Shown: positions 46,470 to 55,529, numbered from the stretch's first letter. The stretch: 64,000 bases of DNA from an uncultured Alphaproteobacteria bacterium (GCA_902599405.1 CACKFO010000006.1:25835-89834), one strand, 5' to 3'. The notes: generated by a model not told the origin, from the sequence alone. A program made the numbers and translations.

Positions 46470-46658
46470 CTAGTATTTTTTCTTTTGAAAACCTTATAAA
46501 TGTATTGAATAATTCTCCATTATTATCTTAGCATTTAAATCTTTCTGGTAAAATGTTTCAAGATAATTTGGCATACAATCAAATTTATGAGTAAAATATT
46601 ATCTAGTCATTTTAATATAGTCAAAATTTTGGTAACTAAATCAATAAGATGTTATTTA

Positions 46659-47462
46659 TTATAAAATAGATCTTCCTCCATCTAAAATTATATTCTGGCC
46701 AGTCATATAGCTAGAATCATCAGTGCAAAGATATTGAATTGTTGCCCTTATTTCCTCTCTATTAAGCATTCTTTTCAAAGGGATCAATTTTTTAATCTTT
46801 TTTAAAAATATTTTTTCTTGTTTGTCATAAATACCACCTGGTGACAATGCATTTACTCTAATATTTTCTGAGGCCCAATAAGTTGATAAGTATTTTGTTA
46901 ATCCAATTAGGCCATGTTTAACTATTGAATAACTCACAGGTTTTTTACTTTGTAACGAAGAATAAAGTCTTTGATCTGGCGCAATGACTGAAAGGTCAGA
47001 TGCTATATTTAAAATCACACCTTTGCCATTTTCTTTCATCATATTTCCAAAAATTTTAGAACAAAGATATGACCCTTTTAAACCTATATTCAAATCTCTG
47101 ACAAAATAATCAGTATCAAAATTTTCAAAATAAAATTTCTTTTTCTTACTTTTATTTTTAATTGAGTAATTAAGGCCGGCGTTATTAATTAAAATATTGG
47201 GTATAATTTCATTATTTTTGAGTTTTTTTGATAAATTTAATAATTTAGCTTCACTTGTTATATCAGTAACATAAGTTTTAATTTTACTATAACCAAGACT
47301 ATTTAATTTAATTAAATTTTTTTTTAGTTTATTTTTATCAATATCTATTAGGACAACAGCACAACTTAGTTCTAATAAAGCACAGGCGTGTTCAAAGGCT
47401 AATAGCCCTCCTCCTCCAGTAACAATGCCATATTGATTTTTAAGTGAATCTTTAGTGATCAT
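46659..47462 (-). CDS. Short-chain dehydrogenase/reductase
   Basis: This 267-residue SDR has the NAD(P)-binding start GIVTGGGGLLAFEHACALLE, NILINNAGLNYS, a catalytic Ser in NIASDLSVI and YSIVK (Tyr-x-x-x-Lys), and LSPGGIYDKQ. DSSYMTGQNIILDGG is the C-terminal FabG-like block. The glycine-rich motif is TGGGGLL rather than the usual TGxxxGIG. It is divergent from the NeuA-like gene (27 bp apart) and resembles the PtmA-type oxidoreductases that accompany legionaminic-acid genes. The substrate is a guess. Confidence 0.88.
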   Translation of the reverse strand: MITKDSLKNQYGIVTGGGGLLAFEHACALLELSCAVVLIDIDKNKLKKNLIKLNSLGYSKIKTYVTDITSEAKLLNLSKKLKNNEIIPNILINNAGLNYSIKNKSKKKKFYFENFDTDYFVRDLNIGLKGSYLCSKIFGNMMKENGKGVILNIASDLSVIAPDQRLYSSLQSKKPVSYSIVKHGLIGLTKYLSTYWASENIRVNALSPGGIYDKQEKIFLKKIKKLIPLKRMLNREEIRATIQYLCTDDSSYMTGQNIILDGGRSIL

Positions 47463-47489
47463 AAGTTATTAAAATGTATACTATGGGAG

Positions 47490-48224
47490 ATGTTAACAAA
47501 ATATAAAGATTTTATAAACGATTATGTAGCAATCATCCCTGCGAGAAGTGGATCTAAATCAATTAAAAATAAAAATATTAAAAAGATCGCAGGAAAACCT
47601 ATTTTAAATTATAGCATCGAAACAGCACTTAAAGCTAATTTTAAAAAAATTATAGTAAGCTCTGACTCACAGTATTATCTTAATTTAATTAAACCTAATC
47701 CAAGAATTATTTTTCATAAGAGAAGTAAATTTAATTCAAGAGATAATTCAAAAGATTTGGATTTTTTTAAAGAGATTATTAGTTTTATAGACACTGAATA
47801 TAAATACAAATTTAAATATTTTGTTCATTTAAGACCTACAACACCCATAAGGAAAATAAAGTTTATAAAAGATGCTATAACTATTTTTAATTCGAAAAAA
47901 AATAAGTTTTCCTCACTAAGGTCAGTTAGTTTGATGTCAAATCCTTCATATAAAACTATGAGGGTGGTAAGTGGAAAACTATGTCATTTATATAAATTAG
48001 ACTTTGATATGGATAAGCTAAATGAACCAAGACAATTTTTCTCTAAAACATACTTACCAAATGGTTATATTGATATTGTAAAGTTAAAAAATATTAAAAA
48101 TAATTTTTTACATGGCGTTAAAACTATGCCATACATTGTAGACGATATTAATACAGATATCGATAATTTTAGAGATTACAAAATTATAAAAAAAAAAATA
48201 GAGGAAAATGTTAAGTACAAATAA
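47490..48224 (+). CDS. neuA: Acylneuraminate (nonulosonate) cytidylyltransferase-like protein
   Basis: This 244-residue nucleotidyltransferase has AIIPARSGSKSIKNKNIKKI with the CTP-binding RxGSK...KN loop, GKPILNYSIETAL, and VHLRPTTPIR with the RPTTP block of CMP-sialate and CMP-Kdo synthetases. It should activate a nonulosonic acid with CTP. The start ATG 47490 has a GGGAG just upstream. It overlaps neuB by 17 bp, a pairing that strongly supports the role. Which acid it activates is not known. Confidence 0.88.
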   Translation: MLTKYKDFINDYVAIIPARSGSKSIKNKNIKKIAGKPILNYSIETALKANFKKIIVSSDSQYYLNLIKPNPRIIFHKRSKFNSRDNSKDLDFFKEIISFIDTEYKYKFKYFVHLRPTTPIRKIKFIKDAITIFNSKKNKFSSLRSVSLMSNPSYKTMRVVSGKLCHLYKLDFDMDKLNEPRQFFSKTYLPNGYIDIVKLKNIKNNFLHGVKTMPYIVDDINTDIDNFRDYKIIKKKIEENVKYK

Positions 48225-49071
48225 AAACGAAGTTTTCACAATAGGTGAAATTGGTATTAATCATAATGGAGATATTAATATAGCTAAAAAACTCATTTTG
48301 GAGGCGAAGCTTGGTGGTTTTAAATCGGTTAAGTTCCAAAAAAGAACCATTGAATATGTTTATAGTAAAGAAGAACTGGATGCATTAAGAGAGAGTCCAT
48401 GGGGAACTACCAATAGAGAGCAAAAAGAGGGTTTAGAATTTTCAGAGTCTGAATTTGATCAAATTAATGAATATTGTAATGAAAAAGAAATTTTATGGTC
48501 AGCATCTGCTTGGGATATTAAAAGTTTAGAATTTTTAGATAATTACAATTTAAAATTTCATAAGATTGCATCCCCAATGATTATTGATAAAGATTTTTTA
48601 GAAGAGGTAGCTTCAAGGAAAATATATACCTTTATATCAACTGGTATGAGTAATAGAGAAGATATTGATTATGCTGTAAAAATATTTAGAAAAAATAATT
48701 GTCCGTTTGAATTGATGCATTGTGTTTCAATCTATCCTCTTGATCCTGAAAAAGTCAATTTATCAACTATAGAGGAATTAAAAAAAACTTATGACTGCAA
48801 AGTAGGTTATAGTGGACACGAGAATGGAATAGCTATTTCTATTGCTGCTGTTGCTATTGGTGCGACATCAATTGAGAGACATATAACATTAGATAGAACT
48901 ATGTACGGCTCTGATCAATCAGCCTCATTGGAACCTGTCGGCTTTAGAAATCTTATTGGATCTATCAAAAAGATCGAACTTGCCTTTGGTAGCCCTAAAG
49001 TTGGAGTAATTGATGAGAAAGAAATTCCGATAGCAAACAAACTAAGATCACATATTTATAGAAATATGTAA
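48208..49071 (+). CDS. neuB: N-acetylneuraminate synthase family protein lacking the SAF domain
   Basis: This 287-residue protein is the TIM-barrel part of a NeuB/LegI-type synthase, which condenses phosphoenolpyruvate with an acetamido-sugar. Blocks: GEIGINHNGDINIAKKLI, SVKFQKRT, WSASAWDIKSLEFL, FHKIASPMI, ISTGMSNREDI, HCVSIYPLD, GYSGHENG and ERHITLDR. Typical NeuB is about 340-350 residues with a C-terminal antifreeze-like (SAF) domain; here the protein stops right where SAF would begin (ANKLRSHIYRNM). This short form may be a natural subfamily. Confidence 0.88.
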   Translation: MLSTNKNEVFTIGEIGINHNGDINIAKKLILEAKLGGFKSVKFQKRTIEYVYSKEELDALRESPWGTTNREQKEGLEFSESEFDQINEYCNEKEILWSASAWDIKSLEFLDNYNLKFHKIASPMIIDKDFLEEVASRKIYTFISTGMSNREDIDYAVKIFRKNNCPFELMHCVSIYPLDPEKVNLSTIEELKKTYDCKVGYSGHENGIAISIAAVAIGATSIERHITLDRTMYGSDQSASLEPVGFRNLIGSIKKIELAFGSPKVGVIDEKEIPIANKLRSHIYRNM

Positions 49072-49077
49072 TAAAAA

Positions 49078-50037
49078 TTGAACGAAAATTATTATTTTAG
49101 AAATAAATATAATAAAGAGTTCTCTAATTTCTCAAAAATTAACCCATGCCTATGCGGCAGTATTAGAGATTACCAACTTTTTAAGTACGATAGACACGAG
49201 CACCTATGCCCGACTGTGCTATGTGAAAAGTGCGGATTAGTAAGATCAAATCCCAGAATAAATAGTGATTATATGATTGATTTTTACGAATCTGATAACT
49301 ACAGGAATTTTACAACAAGCAATAAAACAAAAGTTTATTCAAATTATTTTAGAACATCTAAACATATATACAAAATTTTAAGTAGATATATAAAACCAAA
49401 ATCAGAAATATTAGAAATTGGATGTGGTGGTGGTTGGAATCTAATACCTTTTTTAAGATCAGGACATACTATTTATGGAACAGAATATAGCAAAGAATTA
49501 AAAAAGATTTCAGAATATAAAGGTATTATCAAATATGATAAAAATATCAAATCAAGTAAAAAAAAATTTGATCTTATTATTGTTAGTCATGTTTTAGAAC
49601 ATCTTTATGATATAAATAATTTTCTAAATAATTTAAAAAAAATATTAAAAGATGACGGATATTTATATATAGAAGTACCATCTATAGAAAAAAAATATAG
49701 CTTAGATCAAATACAGTTTTTCCATAACTATTATTTTACTAAAAATACATTAATAAAATACTGTCTAAAAAGTAGGTTTAAAGTTTTTAAATGGTCATAT
49801 GTACTTGGTATTCACCAATTTATAATTTTAAAAAAATATGTTGGTTATGGAGTCCATTATAATAAAATTAATGAAGTAACAAAAATTAAAGAATTGCATA
49901 GAAAATATTTTTTATTATTTTATCGAAGATATTTATTTAACTTTTATTTTAGGTCTTTAGTAAAAAAATTATTTGGAGAATTTTTAACAACAAAAGTGAA
50001 ATTTATTTTAAAATTTCTTCGTACCAGTTTTCTTTAA
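49078..50037 (+). CDS. Methyltransferase with N-terminal zinc-ribbon-like motif
   Basis: This 319-residue protein begins with cysteines (CLCG, then CEKCGLVRSNPR), a zinc-binding start seen in sugar C-methyltransferases and related enzymes. The SAM domain follows, with ILEIGCGGGWNLIPFLRSG (motif I) and DLIIVSHVLEHLYDINNFLNN, and KKILKDDGYLYIEVPS. The start is TTG at 49078, six bases after neuB; no closer ATG exists. It likely acts on a sugar made by the cluster. Its 3' end overlaps the convergent HAD gene by 35 bp. Confidence 0.82.
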   Translation: MNENYYFRNKYNKEFSNFSKINPCLCGSIRDYQLFKYDRHEHLCPTVLCEKCGLVRSNPRINSDYMIDFYESDNYRNFTTSNKTKVYSNYFRTSKHIYKILSRYIKPKSEILEIGCGGGWNLIPFLRSGHTIYGTEYSKELKKISEYKGIIKYDKNIKSSKKKFDLIIVSHVLEHLYDINNFLNNLKKILKDDGYLYIEVPSIEKKYSLDQIQFFHNYYFTKNTLIKYCLKSRFKVFKWSYVLGIHQFIILKKYVGYGVHYNKINEVTKIKELHRKYFLLFYRRYLFNFYFRSLVKKLFGEFLTTKVKFILKFLRTSFL

Positions 50038-50338
50038 AAAAAATCGATTTATCATCGATTATGATATCGTATTCAGGTTTGCCAAGTATGAGTTGATGAT
50101 ATTCAACTCCCCACTCAACTAGTTGTTTTTCTGTAAAATCATAACCAACATTATATACCTTGGTGATATCACCCTTCATTTTACCCATATATCGGGCCGT
50201 AAATATTATTATTTTATTGCCTCTTTTATAAAGTACATTGACTGCATTAATTGCCTTGGTTATTGGTTGAGAATTTTTATAATCACCATTTATTGTTTTA
50301 CAAAGTGTATTATCCAAGTCGAAACAATATGTTTTCAT
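50003..50338 (-). CDS. Small HAD-superfamily phosphatase-like protein
   Basis: This 111-residue protein has HAD motif I CFDLDNTLCK at the start, motif II IIIFTARYM, a lysine in ILGKPEYD (motif III) and DIIIDDKS (motif IV). It matches the short capsule-cluster HAD family often found beside heptose and nucleotide-sugar genes. It may dephosphorylate a sugar phosphate, for example the bisphosphate step that GmhB performs, but it is much smaller than GmhB. It lies alone on the minus strand between plus-strand genes. Confidence 0.75.
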   Translation of the reverse strand: MKTYCFDLDNTLCKTINGDYKNSQPITKAINAVNVLYKRGNKIIIFTARYMGKMKGDITKVYNVGYDFTEKQLVEWGVEYHQLILGKPEYDIIIDDKSIFFKENWYEEILK

Positions 50339-50379
50339 TATGTCTAAATTTAAAATATCTTATTAGTTAAAATATCCGG

Positions 50380-51705
50380 ATGTCATTTAAAAGCAACTAT
50401 CTATATTTAACTCTTCCCTCATTTGCTCTTTGTTTAATACCAATTGCTCTATTAACGGGTCCTTTTTTACCTGATTTTTTATTAGTTTTGATAGCGATGA
50501 TTTACTTATCTAAGTCTATAAGTGAAAAATTTTATGATTTTTTTAAATCTAAATTAATTATTTTTTTGACAATATTCTCTATCTATATCTTGATCAGATC
50601 TTTATTTTCTATTGACCCACTTCTTTCATTAGAGAGTTCGCTATTTTATTTTAGGTATATTTTTTTTTCTTTAGCCGTTTACTATATTTTTTCTAGTAAT
50701 GTAAAGTTAGTAAAGTATTTTTTATTAATAACAATTACAGTAATTCTAATAGTAATTTTTGACTCTTGGTTACAATTTTTTACTGGCTCAAACATTTTAG
50801 GTTTTAAAAAAATTTATGTTGATCCAGGCTATCGAGTATCCAGCTTTTTTGGCGATAAATTTATCTTAGGATCATATCTTCAAAAAATGATACTAATTTT
50901 ATTACCATTAATTTATTTACAAGATGAACTACCTCCAAAAAAAAAATATATTTTATTAAATTTATTTTATATTTTGCTTATACTGACGGTATTAATAACA
51001 GGCGAAAGAGCTTCTTTTATTTTAATAGTTTTTTCTTACATAATATTTTTGCTTCTAAGTAATGGTTTTAGAATTTATCGAATACTATTTCTAATATTTT
51101 TTTTTCTTTCATCATCTATATTTGTATATAATTCTGAAACGATAAAACCACGTCTTTTAAATTATACATTTGATCAAATCACTAATTTTTCTAGTACAGA
51201 TACAAAGCATGTATACTCAAAAATAATAGATAGTAATATTATATTTTTTTCACCTTTTCATACCGGGCATTACTTAACATCATGGAATATGTTTAAATCT
51301 AATCCTATTTTTGGCCATGGTACAAAAATGTTTAGAAAACTGTGTGATGATAAAGAGTATAAAGTTATTGTAATAAAAAAGACCAAGTATGTTGATGAAT
51401 TAGATGCTTGTTCAACACATTCCCATAATATTTATATGCAATTATTATCAGAAACCGGTTTATTTGGTTTTGTCTTTGTTTTTGGTCTTTTTTTATATTT
51501 ATCCTTTTGTTTAATTAAACAATTATTCTTAAAAATAGTTAAAAGGAAGAATTTCTATTCAAATTTTCAAATAACATCTATTATAAGTATTTTTATATTA
51601 CTTTGGCCAATAAGCCCTCACCAAAATTTTTTCAATAATTGGGTTTGTGTTCTCTATTTCATTTCTTTTGGTATATTTCTATTATCAATAAAAAAAAGAA
51701 ATTAA
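50380..51705 (+). CDS. O-antigen ligase/polymerase (Wzy/WaaL-like) membrane protein
   Basis: This 441-residue protein has about 11-12 transmembrane segments. LITGERASFILIVFSY carries the conserved Arg of the first periplasmic region. The long loop FGHGTKMFRKLC...STHSHNIYMQLLSETGLFGF is the Wzy_C signature of O-antigen ligases and polymerases. It would polymerise lipid-linked repeat units or join the glycan to lipid A core. Polymerase and ligase cannot be told apart by sequence. It is followed after 5 bp by an epimerase gene with a TTG start. Confidence 0.85.
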   Translation: MSFKSNYLYLTLPSFALCLIPIALLTGPFLPDFLLVLIAMIYLSKSISEKFYDFFKSKLIIFLTIFSIYILIRSLFSIDPLLSLESSLFYFRYIFFSLAVYYIFSSNVKLVKYFLLITITVILIVIFDSWLQFFTGSNILGFKKIYVDPGYRVSSFFGDKFILGSYLQKMILILLPLIYLQDELPPKKKYILLNLFYILLILTVLITGERASFILIVFSYIIFLLLSNGFRIYRILFLIFFFLSSSIFVYNSETIKPRLLNYTFDQITNFSSTDTKHVYSKIIDSNIIFFSPFHTGHYLTSWNMFKSNPIFGHGTKMFRKLCDDKEYKVIVIKKTKYVDELDACSTHSHNIYMQLLSETGLFGFVFVFGLFLYLSFCLIKQLFLKIVKRKNFYSNFQITSIISIFILLWPISPHQNFFNNWVCVLYFISFGIFLLSIKKRN

Positions 51706-51710
51706 ATAAA

Positions 51711-52466
51711 TTGAAAATACTAATAACAGGTACATCAAGTGGACTAGGTAGTTTTTTATATCAAAATATGAAATCATCTAAATACGATAGACACAACCAC
51801 GATAAATACAAAAATCAAATATGGGATTTAATAATTCACACTGCAACTAACAATAGTGAGGTCACAAATTTAAATGATTTATTTGATTACAAAAACTCAA
51901 ACATTTCATTAACTGAAAAAATTACGAAATTAAAATATAGAAAATTAATTTTCACATCTACCACTCAAGTTTATCATGATTTAAATCCTCAATTAACAAA
52001 GGAGCATAACTTAAATGAAATTTTTGCTCATAAAAATAATTTCTATAGTCATACAAAATTAATATCAGAATCAATTATAATGAATTCAAATCCAAATAAT
52101 ATTATTTTAAGACTTGGCTCGATGGTAGGAAAAAATATGAAAAAAAATAATGTTTATAAAATATTATTTGAAGAATTATTCGACTTAACTTTAACTCCTA
52201 ATAGCAAATTAGCGTTTATTGATCATGATGAAGTATTAAAATTTATTGAAATTATTTTAGATAAAAAATTATCAGGAATATTCAATTTAACAAGAAATGA
52301 TAGAATAAGTATTAAAGATATTTGCAAACATTTTAAAAAAATACCCAATAAATATGGTAAATTTTTCTTTGAGTCAAAAATAGTTGATATAAAAAAATGC
52401 GAAGAATATTTTGCTATTAACAATAAAAGTAGTATTCAGGTATTAGAAAAATTATATGAGTCATGA
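51711..52466 (+). CDS. NAD-dependent epimerase/dehydratase (RmlD/SDR-extended-like)
   Basis: This protein is 251 residues from the TTG at 51711. It opens LKILITGTSSGLGSFLY (nucleotide-binding Gly motif), then DLIIHTATNN, KLIFTSTTQVYHDL, and YSHTKLISE with the catalytic Tyr-x-x-x-Lys. An in-frame ATG at 51639 lies inside the polymerase gene and adds residues before the Rossmann strand, so I prefer TTG, five bases after the polymerase stop. It overlaps hddA by 4 bp. It is shorter than typical epimerases, closer to reductases such as RmlD. Confidence 0.75.
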   Translation: MKILITGTSSGLGSFLYQNMKSSKYDRHNHDKYKNQIWDLIIHTATNNSEVTNLNDLFDYKNSNISLTEKITKLKYRKLIFTSTTQVYHDLNPQLTKEHNLNEIFAHKNNFYSHTKLISESIIMNSNPNNIILRLGSMVGKNMKKNNVYKILFEELFDLTLTPNSKLAFIDHDEVLKFIEIILDKKLSGIFNLTRNDRISIKDICKHFKKIPNKYGKFFFESKIVDIKKCEEYFAINNKSSIQVLEKLYES

Positions 52467-53452
52467 TTATTACTAAAACACCATTCAGAATATCATTTTT
52501 TGGAGGGGGGACCGATTACCCTATTTGGTACAATAAGCATGGTGGTAAAACCATTAGCTCCACTATTGATAAATATAGTTATATTGTTCTTAAAAAATTA
52601 CCAAATTTTTTTGACTATAAATTTAGAATTAGATACTTCTACCGTGAAGAAGTTAAAAATACAAAACAGATTAAGCATCCTACCATTAGAAATACTTTTA
52701 ATTATTTTAAAATTAAATCAGGTTTAGATTTATTGCATTTTAGTGACTTGCCATCAATGTCTGGTATGGCATCTAGCTCTGCATTTACAGTTGGATTAAT
52801 CAAAGCAATTAGTGAAAGTAAGTTATCGAAAAAAATGAAAAATTCAGAAATATCTAATTTAGCAAGACATATAGAACAACAACTCAACAATGAGAATATT
52901 GGCTCTCAAGATCAAATAGCTACAACTTATGGTGGTTTCAATATCATTAAATACTCTCCAAAAGAGAAGATTCAAATTAAAAGAATAAACCAAAAAAAAA
53001 TATTAAAAAAAATTCAAGATAATTGTTTATTATTTTACTCTGGAATACAAAGACAGTCTTCGATAGTAACAGAGGATCTTATTAATAATATAAAATCAAA
53101 AGAAAATTTGTTTTTAAAAACTAAAATATTTGCTGATGAAGCAGAAAAACTACTTTTATCAAATAATTTTGATATTGAAGTTTTTGGAAAATTATTGAAT
53201 GAGTCTTGGCTATATAAGAAAAATACTTCAAATTATATTTCTAATGAAAAACTAGATAGGATGTATTCTATCGCAATAAAATCTGGTGCTCTAGGAGGAA
53301 AAATACTAGGTGCTGGAAGTGGTGGTTTTATGTTAATATGTGCCCCTTCAACAAAACATAAATTTATATTAAAAAAAATGAACAAATATCAGCATATCAA
53401 TTTTGAATTTGAAGAAAAAGGTACTCATGCAATTATCAAAGATAAGTCTTAA
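52463..53452 (+). CDS. hddA: D-glycero-D-manno-heptose 7-phosphate kinase-like GHMP kinase
   Basis: This 329-residue GHMP kinase starts ITKTPFRISFFGGGTDYPIWY, the HddA/GlmK type. The ATP loop is MSGMASSSAFTVG, and GGKILGAGSGGFMLICAP is the third motif. HddA phosphorylates D-glycero-D-manno-heptose 7-phosphate to the 1,7-bisphosphate for GDP-heptose. A GmhA-like isomerase is in the window at 60756. Neither HddC nor a GmhB of normal size is present. It overlaps both neighbours. Confidence 0.86.
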   Translation: MIITKTPFRISFFGGGTDYPIWYNKHGGKTISSTIDKYSYIVLKKLPNFFDYKFRIRYFYREEVKNTKQIKHPTIRNTFNYFKIKSGLDLLHFSDLPSMSGMASSSAFTVGLIKAISESKLSKKMKNSEISNLARHIEQQLNNENIGSQDQIATTYGGFNIIKYSPKEKIQIKRINQKKILKKIQDNCLLFYSGIQRQSSIVTEDLINNIKSKENLFLKTKIFADEAEKLLLSNNFDIEVFGKLLNESWLYKKNTSNYISNEKLDRMYSIAIKSGALGGKILGAGSGGFMLICAPSTKHKFILKKMNKYQHINFEFEEKGTHAIIKDKS

Positions 53453-54041
53453 AGATAAAATTAAATTTTTAATTAATTTTGAAGAGGATATTAAAAAAAT
53501 ATATGAGAAAGGTAAGATAAAGGCACCAATACACCTATCAGGAAATAATGAAAAACAATTAATTAAAATCTTCAAAAAAATAAAAAAAGATGACTGGGTT
53601 TTTTCAACTTGGAGAAACCATTACCATGCACTTTTGAAAGACATTGATCCTAAATGGCTTAGAAGCCAAATAATTAAAGGTAAAAGCATGGGTATAATTT
53701 CTAAAAAACACAAATTTTATAGTTCATCGATTGTTAATGGCTGCTTACCTATTGCCTTAGGAGTTGCAAAATCAATTAAACTCAATAACGCTAAAAATAA
53801 AGTATGGGTTTTTATAGGGGATATGGCTTTTGAAAGCGGGATTTTTCATGAGGTTTATAAATACGCAAAGAATTTCTCACTCCCTTTAAAATTTGTTGTC
53901 GAAGATAACAACATGTCAACAAATACACCCACATCAGTGGCTTGGAATAAAAAAACCAAAGTTATTCCAAAAGATATTTTTTATTATAAATATAAAAGAA
54001 TCTATCCTCATCACGGTACAGGAAATTGGGTTTTATTTTAA
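53427..54041 (+). CDS. Short thiamine-diphosphate enzyme, E1-alpha-like subunit
   Basis: This protein is 204 residues from ATG 53427. It resembles the TPP-binding half of pyruvate/2-oxo-acid dehydrogenase E1 alpha: IKAPIHLSGNNEKQ, TWRNHYHALLK, NGCLPIALGVAKS, and the thiamine-diphosphate motif GDMAFESG followed by a downstream EDNNMSTNTPT (GDG-x25-NN class). E1 alpha is normally 330-400 residues, so this is cut down to the core. A matching half is encoded next, 2 bp later. An in-frame ATG at 53403 would lengthen the overlap with hddA. The substrate is unknown; the setting suggests sugar chemistry rather than central metabolism. Confidence 0.75.
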   Translation: MQLSKISLKDKIKFLINFEEDIKKIYEKGKIKAPIHLSGNNEKQLIKIFKKIKKDDWVFSTWRNHYHALLKDIDPKWLRSQIIKGKSMGIISKKHKFYSSSIVNGCLPIALGVAKSIKLNNAKNKVWVFIGDMAFESGIFHEVYKYAKNFSLPLKFVVEDNNMSTNTPTSVAWNKKTKVIPKDIFYYKYKRIYPHHGTGNWVLF

Positions 54042-54043
54042 AA

Positions 54044-54589
54044 ATGAAAAATAAAACTTACAAAAATGAACTTATCAGATCAATGAAAATGCTATCAAAA
54101 AAAAAACAGACAATATTTATTGGTCAATCAGTTGAGTACTCTGGAAATGCTATTTATAATACCCTACAAGGTATTCCATCTCATAAAAAACTAGAGTTAC
54201 CTGTGTTTGAAGAGGTACAAATGGGTATGTCATTGGGTTTGGCAATGGATGGATATATACCAATATCAATTTATCCGAGATTTGATTTTCTTTTACTAAC
54301 TTGTAATCAATTGATCAATCACTTAGATAAAATAAAGACTATGTCTGAAAGACAGTTTCAACCAAAAGTAATAATAAGAACTTCAGTTGGGTCTAAAAAA
54401 CCATTAAATGGAGGAGTGCAACACACACAAGATTACACAAATGTTTTTAAGAAAGCACTTAAAGAAGTAGAAGTGATATATTTGAAAGATCCTAATACAA
54501 TTTATAAAACCTATTTAAATTGTATTAACCCAAAAGTCAAAAAATCATTCTTGATAATTGAAAATGGGGACTTTTATAATGAAAAATAA
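54044..54589 (+). CDS. Short thiamine-diphosphate enzyme, E1-beta / transketolase Pyr-domain-like subunit
   Basis: This protein is 181 residues from ATG 54044, 2 bp after the alpha half. It matches the Pyr domain of E1 beta and transketolase: FIGQSVEYSGN, LELPVFEEVQMGMSLGLAMDGYIPI with the Glu that activates thiamine diphosphate, and FDFLLLTCNQLINHL. RTSVGSKKPLNGGVQHTQDY resembles the later region. The C-terminal transketolase domain is missing. With the alpha half it would make a minimal alpha2-beta2 thiamine enzyme. An in-frame ATG at 54026 lies in the previous gene. Confidence 0.75.
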   Translation: MKNKTYKNELIRSMKMLSKKKQTIFIGQSVEYSGNAIYNTLQGIPSHKKLELPVFEEVQMGMSLGLAMDGYIPISIYPRFDFLLLTCNQLINHLDKIKTMSERQFQPKVIIRTSVGSKKPLNGGVQHTQDYTNVFKKALKEVEVIYLKDPNTIYKTYLNCINPKVKKSFLIIENGDFYNEK

Positions 54590-55529
54590 AATTTTAGTAT
54601 GTGGAGGCACCGGTTTCATTGGAAAAAATATTATTGTTAATTTACTTAAAAATAAAAAAAATCTTATTTATGCCACTTACTTTAAGTCCAAACCATTTAT
54701 AAAATCAAAAAATATTATATGGGTAAAAACCGACCTTAGAAAACTTGGTAGTGTAAAAAAAATAATGAAAAATTATAAATTTGTTTATCAATGTGCAGCA
54801 TTTACCGCAGGTGTTAAAGAAATGAAAGAAAATCCATACTCTTTTATTTCAGATAATTTGATTATGAATAATTACATAATGCAACAAGCATCCTTATCTG
54901 GTGTAAGTCATTTATTTTTTTTTAGTTGTACTGTTATGTACCATCATTCAAAAAAAAAACTTTCAGAAAAAGATTACAATCCGCATGCCAAAATACATCC
55001 AGTGTATTTTGGCATATCTAAACTAAAAGTTTACATTGAAAGTTTATGTGACTTCTATTCAAGAAATAGTAAAACTAAATTTACAGCATTAAGACATTCA
55101 AATATTTATGGCCCTCATGATAAATTTTTCGACTCAAGATCCCACTTTATGGCTGCAATGATCTCAAAATCTATATTAGCAAAAAAAAATGATGTAATTG
55201 ATATATGGGGCGATGGTTCTGAAAAAAGAGATTTCTTACATGTTGATGACCTTATTTCTGCTATAAATTTAATAAAAATTAAACAAAGAAAAAATTTTGA
55301 TGTATTTAATGTTTGTTATGGTGATCAATTTTCAATCAAAAATATTATTGATAAAATGATTAAATTGAATGTAATTAAAAATAAAGTTATTTATCTTAAA
55401 GACAAACCAACAATAAAAGTTGATATTTTATTGAACTCAAGAAAATTAAATAAATTGACTGGTTGGAAACCTAAAATTTTTTTAGATAAAGGTATACTTA
55501 GTACGCAAAATTGGGCGAAAAAAAACTAA
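54579..55529 (+). CDS. NAD-dependent sugar epimerase/reductase (GDP-fucose-synthase-like)
   Basis: This protein is 316 residues from ATG 54579 (MKNKILVCGGTGFIGKNII). YQCAAFTAGVKEMKENP resembles the AAxxGG and N-terminal region of Fcl. SCTVMYH and YFGISKLK supply the Ser and Tyr-x-x-x-Lys, and NIYGPHDKFFDSRSHFMAAMI is the Fcl-like YGPHDNF block. It could be a 5-epimerase/4-reductase of a GDP-4-keto-deoxysugar. It overlaps the thiamine beta half by 11 bp and the next convergent gene by 4 bp. Confidence 0.8.
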   Translation: MKNKILVCGGTGFIGKNIIVNLLKNKKNLIYATYFKSKPFIKSKNIIWVKTDLRKLGSVKKIMKNYKFVYQCAAFTAGVKEMKENPYSFISDNLIMNNYIMQQASLSGVSHLFFFSCTVMYHHSKKKLSEKDYNPHAKIHPVYFGISKLKVYIESLCDFYSRNSKTKFTALRHSNIYGPHDKFFDSRSHFMAAMISKSILAKKNDVIDIWGDGSEKRDFLHVDDLISAINLIKIKQRKNFDVFNVCYGDQFSIKNIIDKMIKLNVIKNKVIYLKDKPTIKVDILLNSRKLNKLTGWKPKIFLDKGILSTQNWAKKN

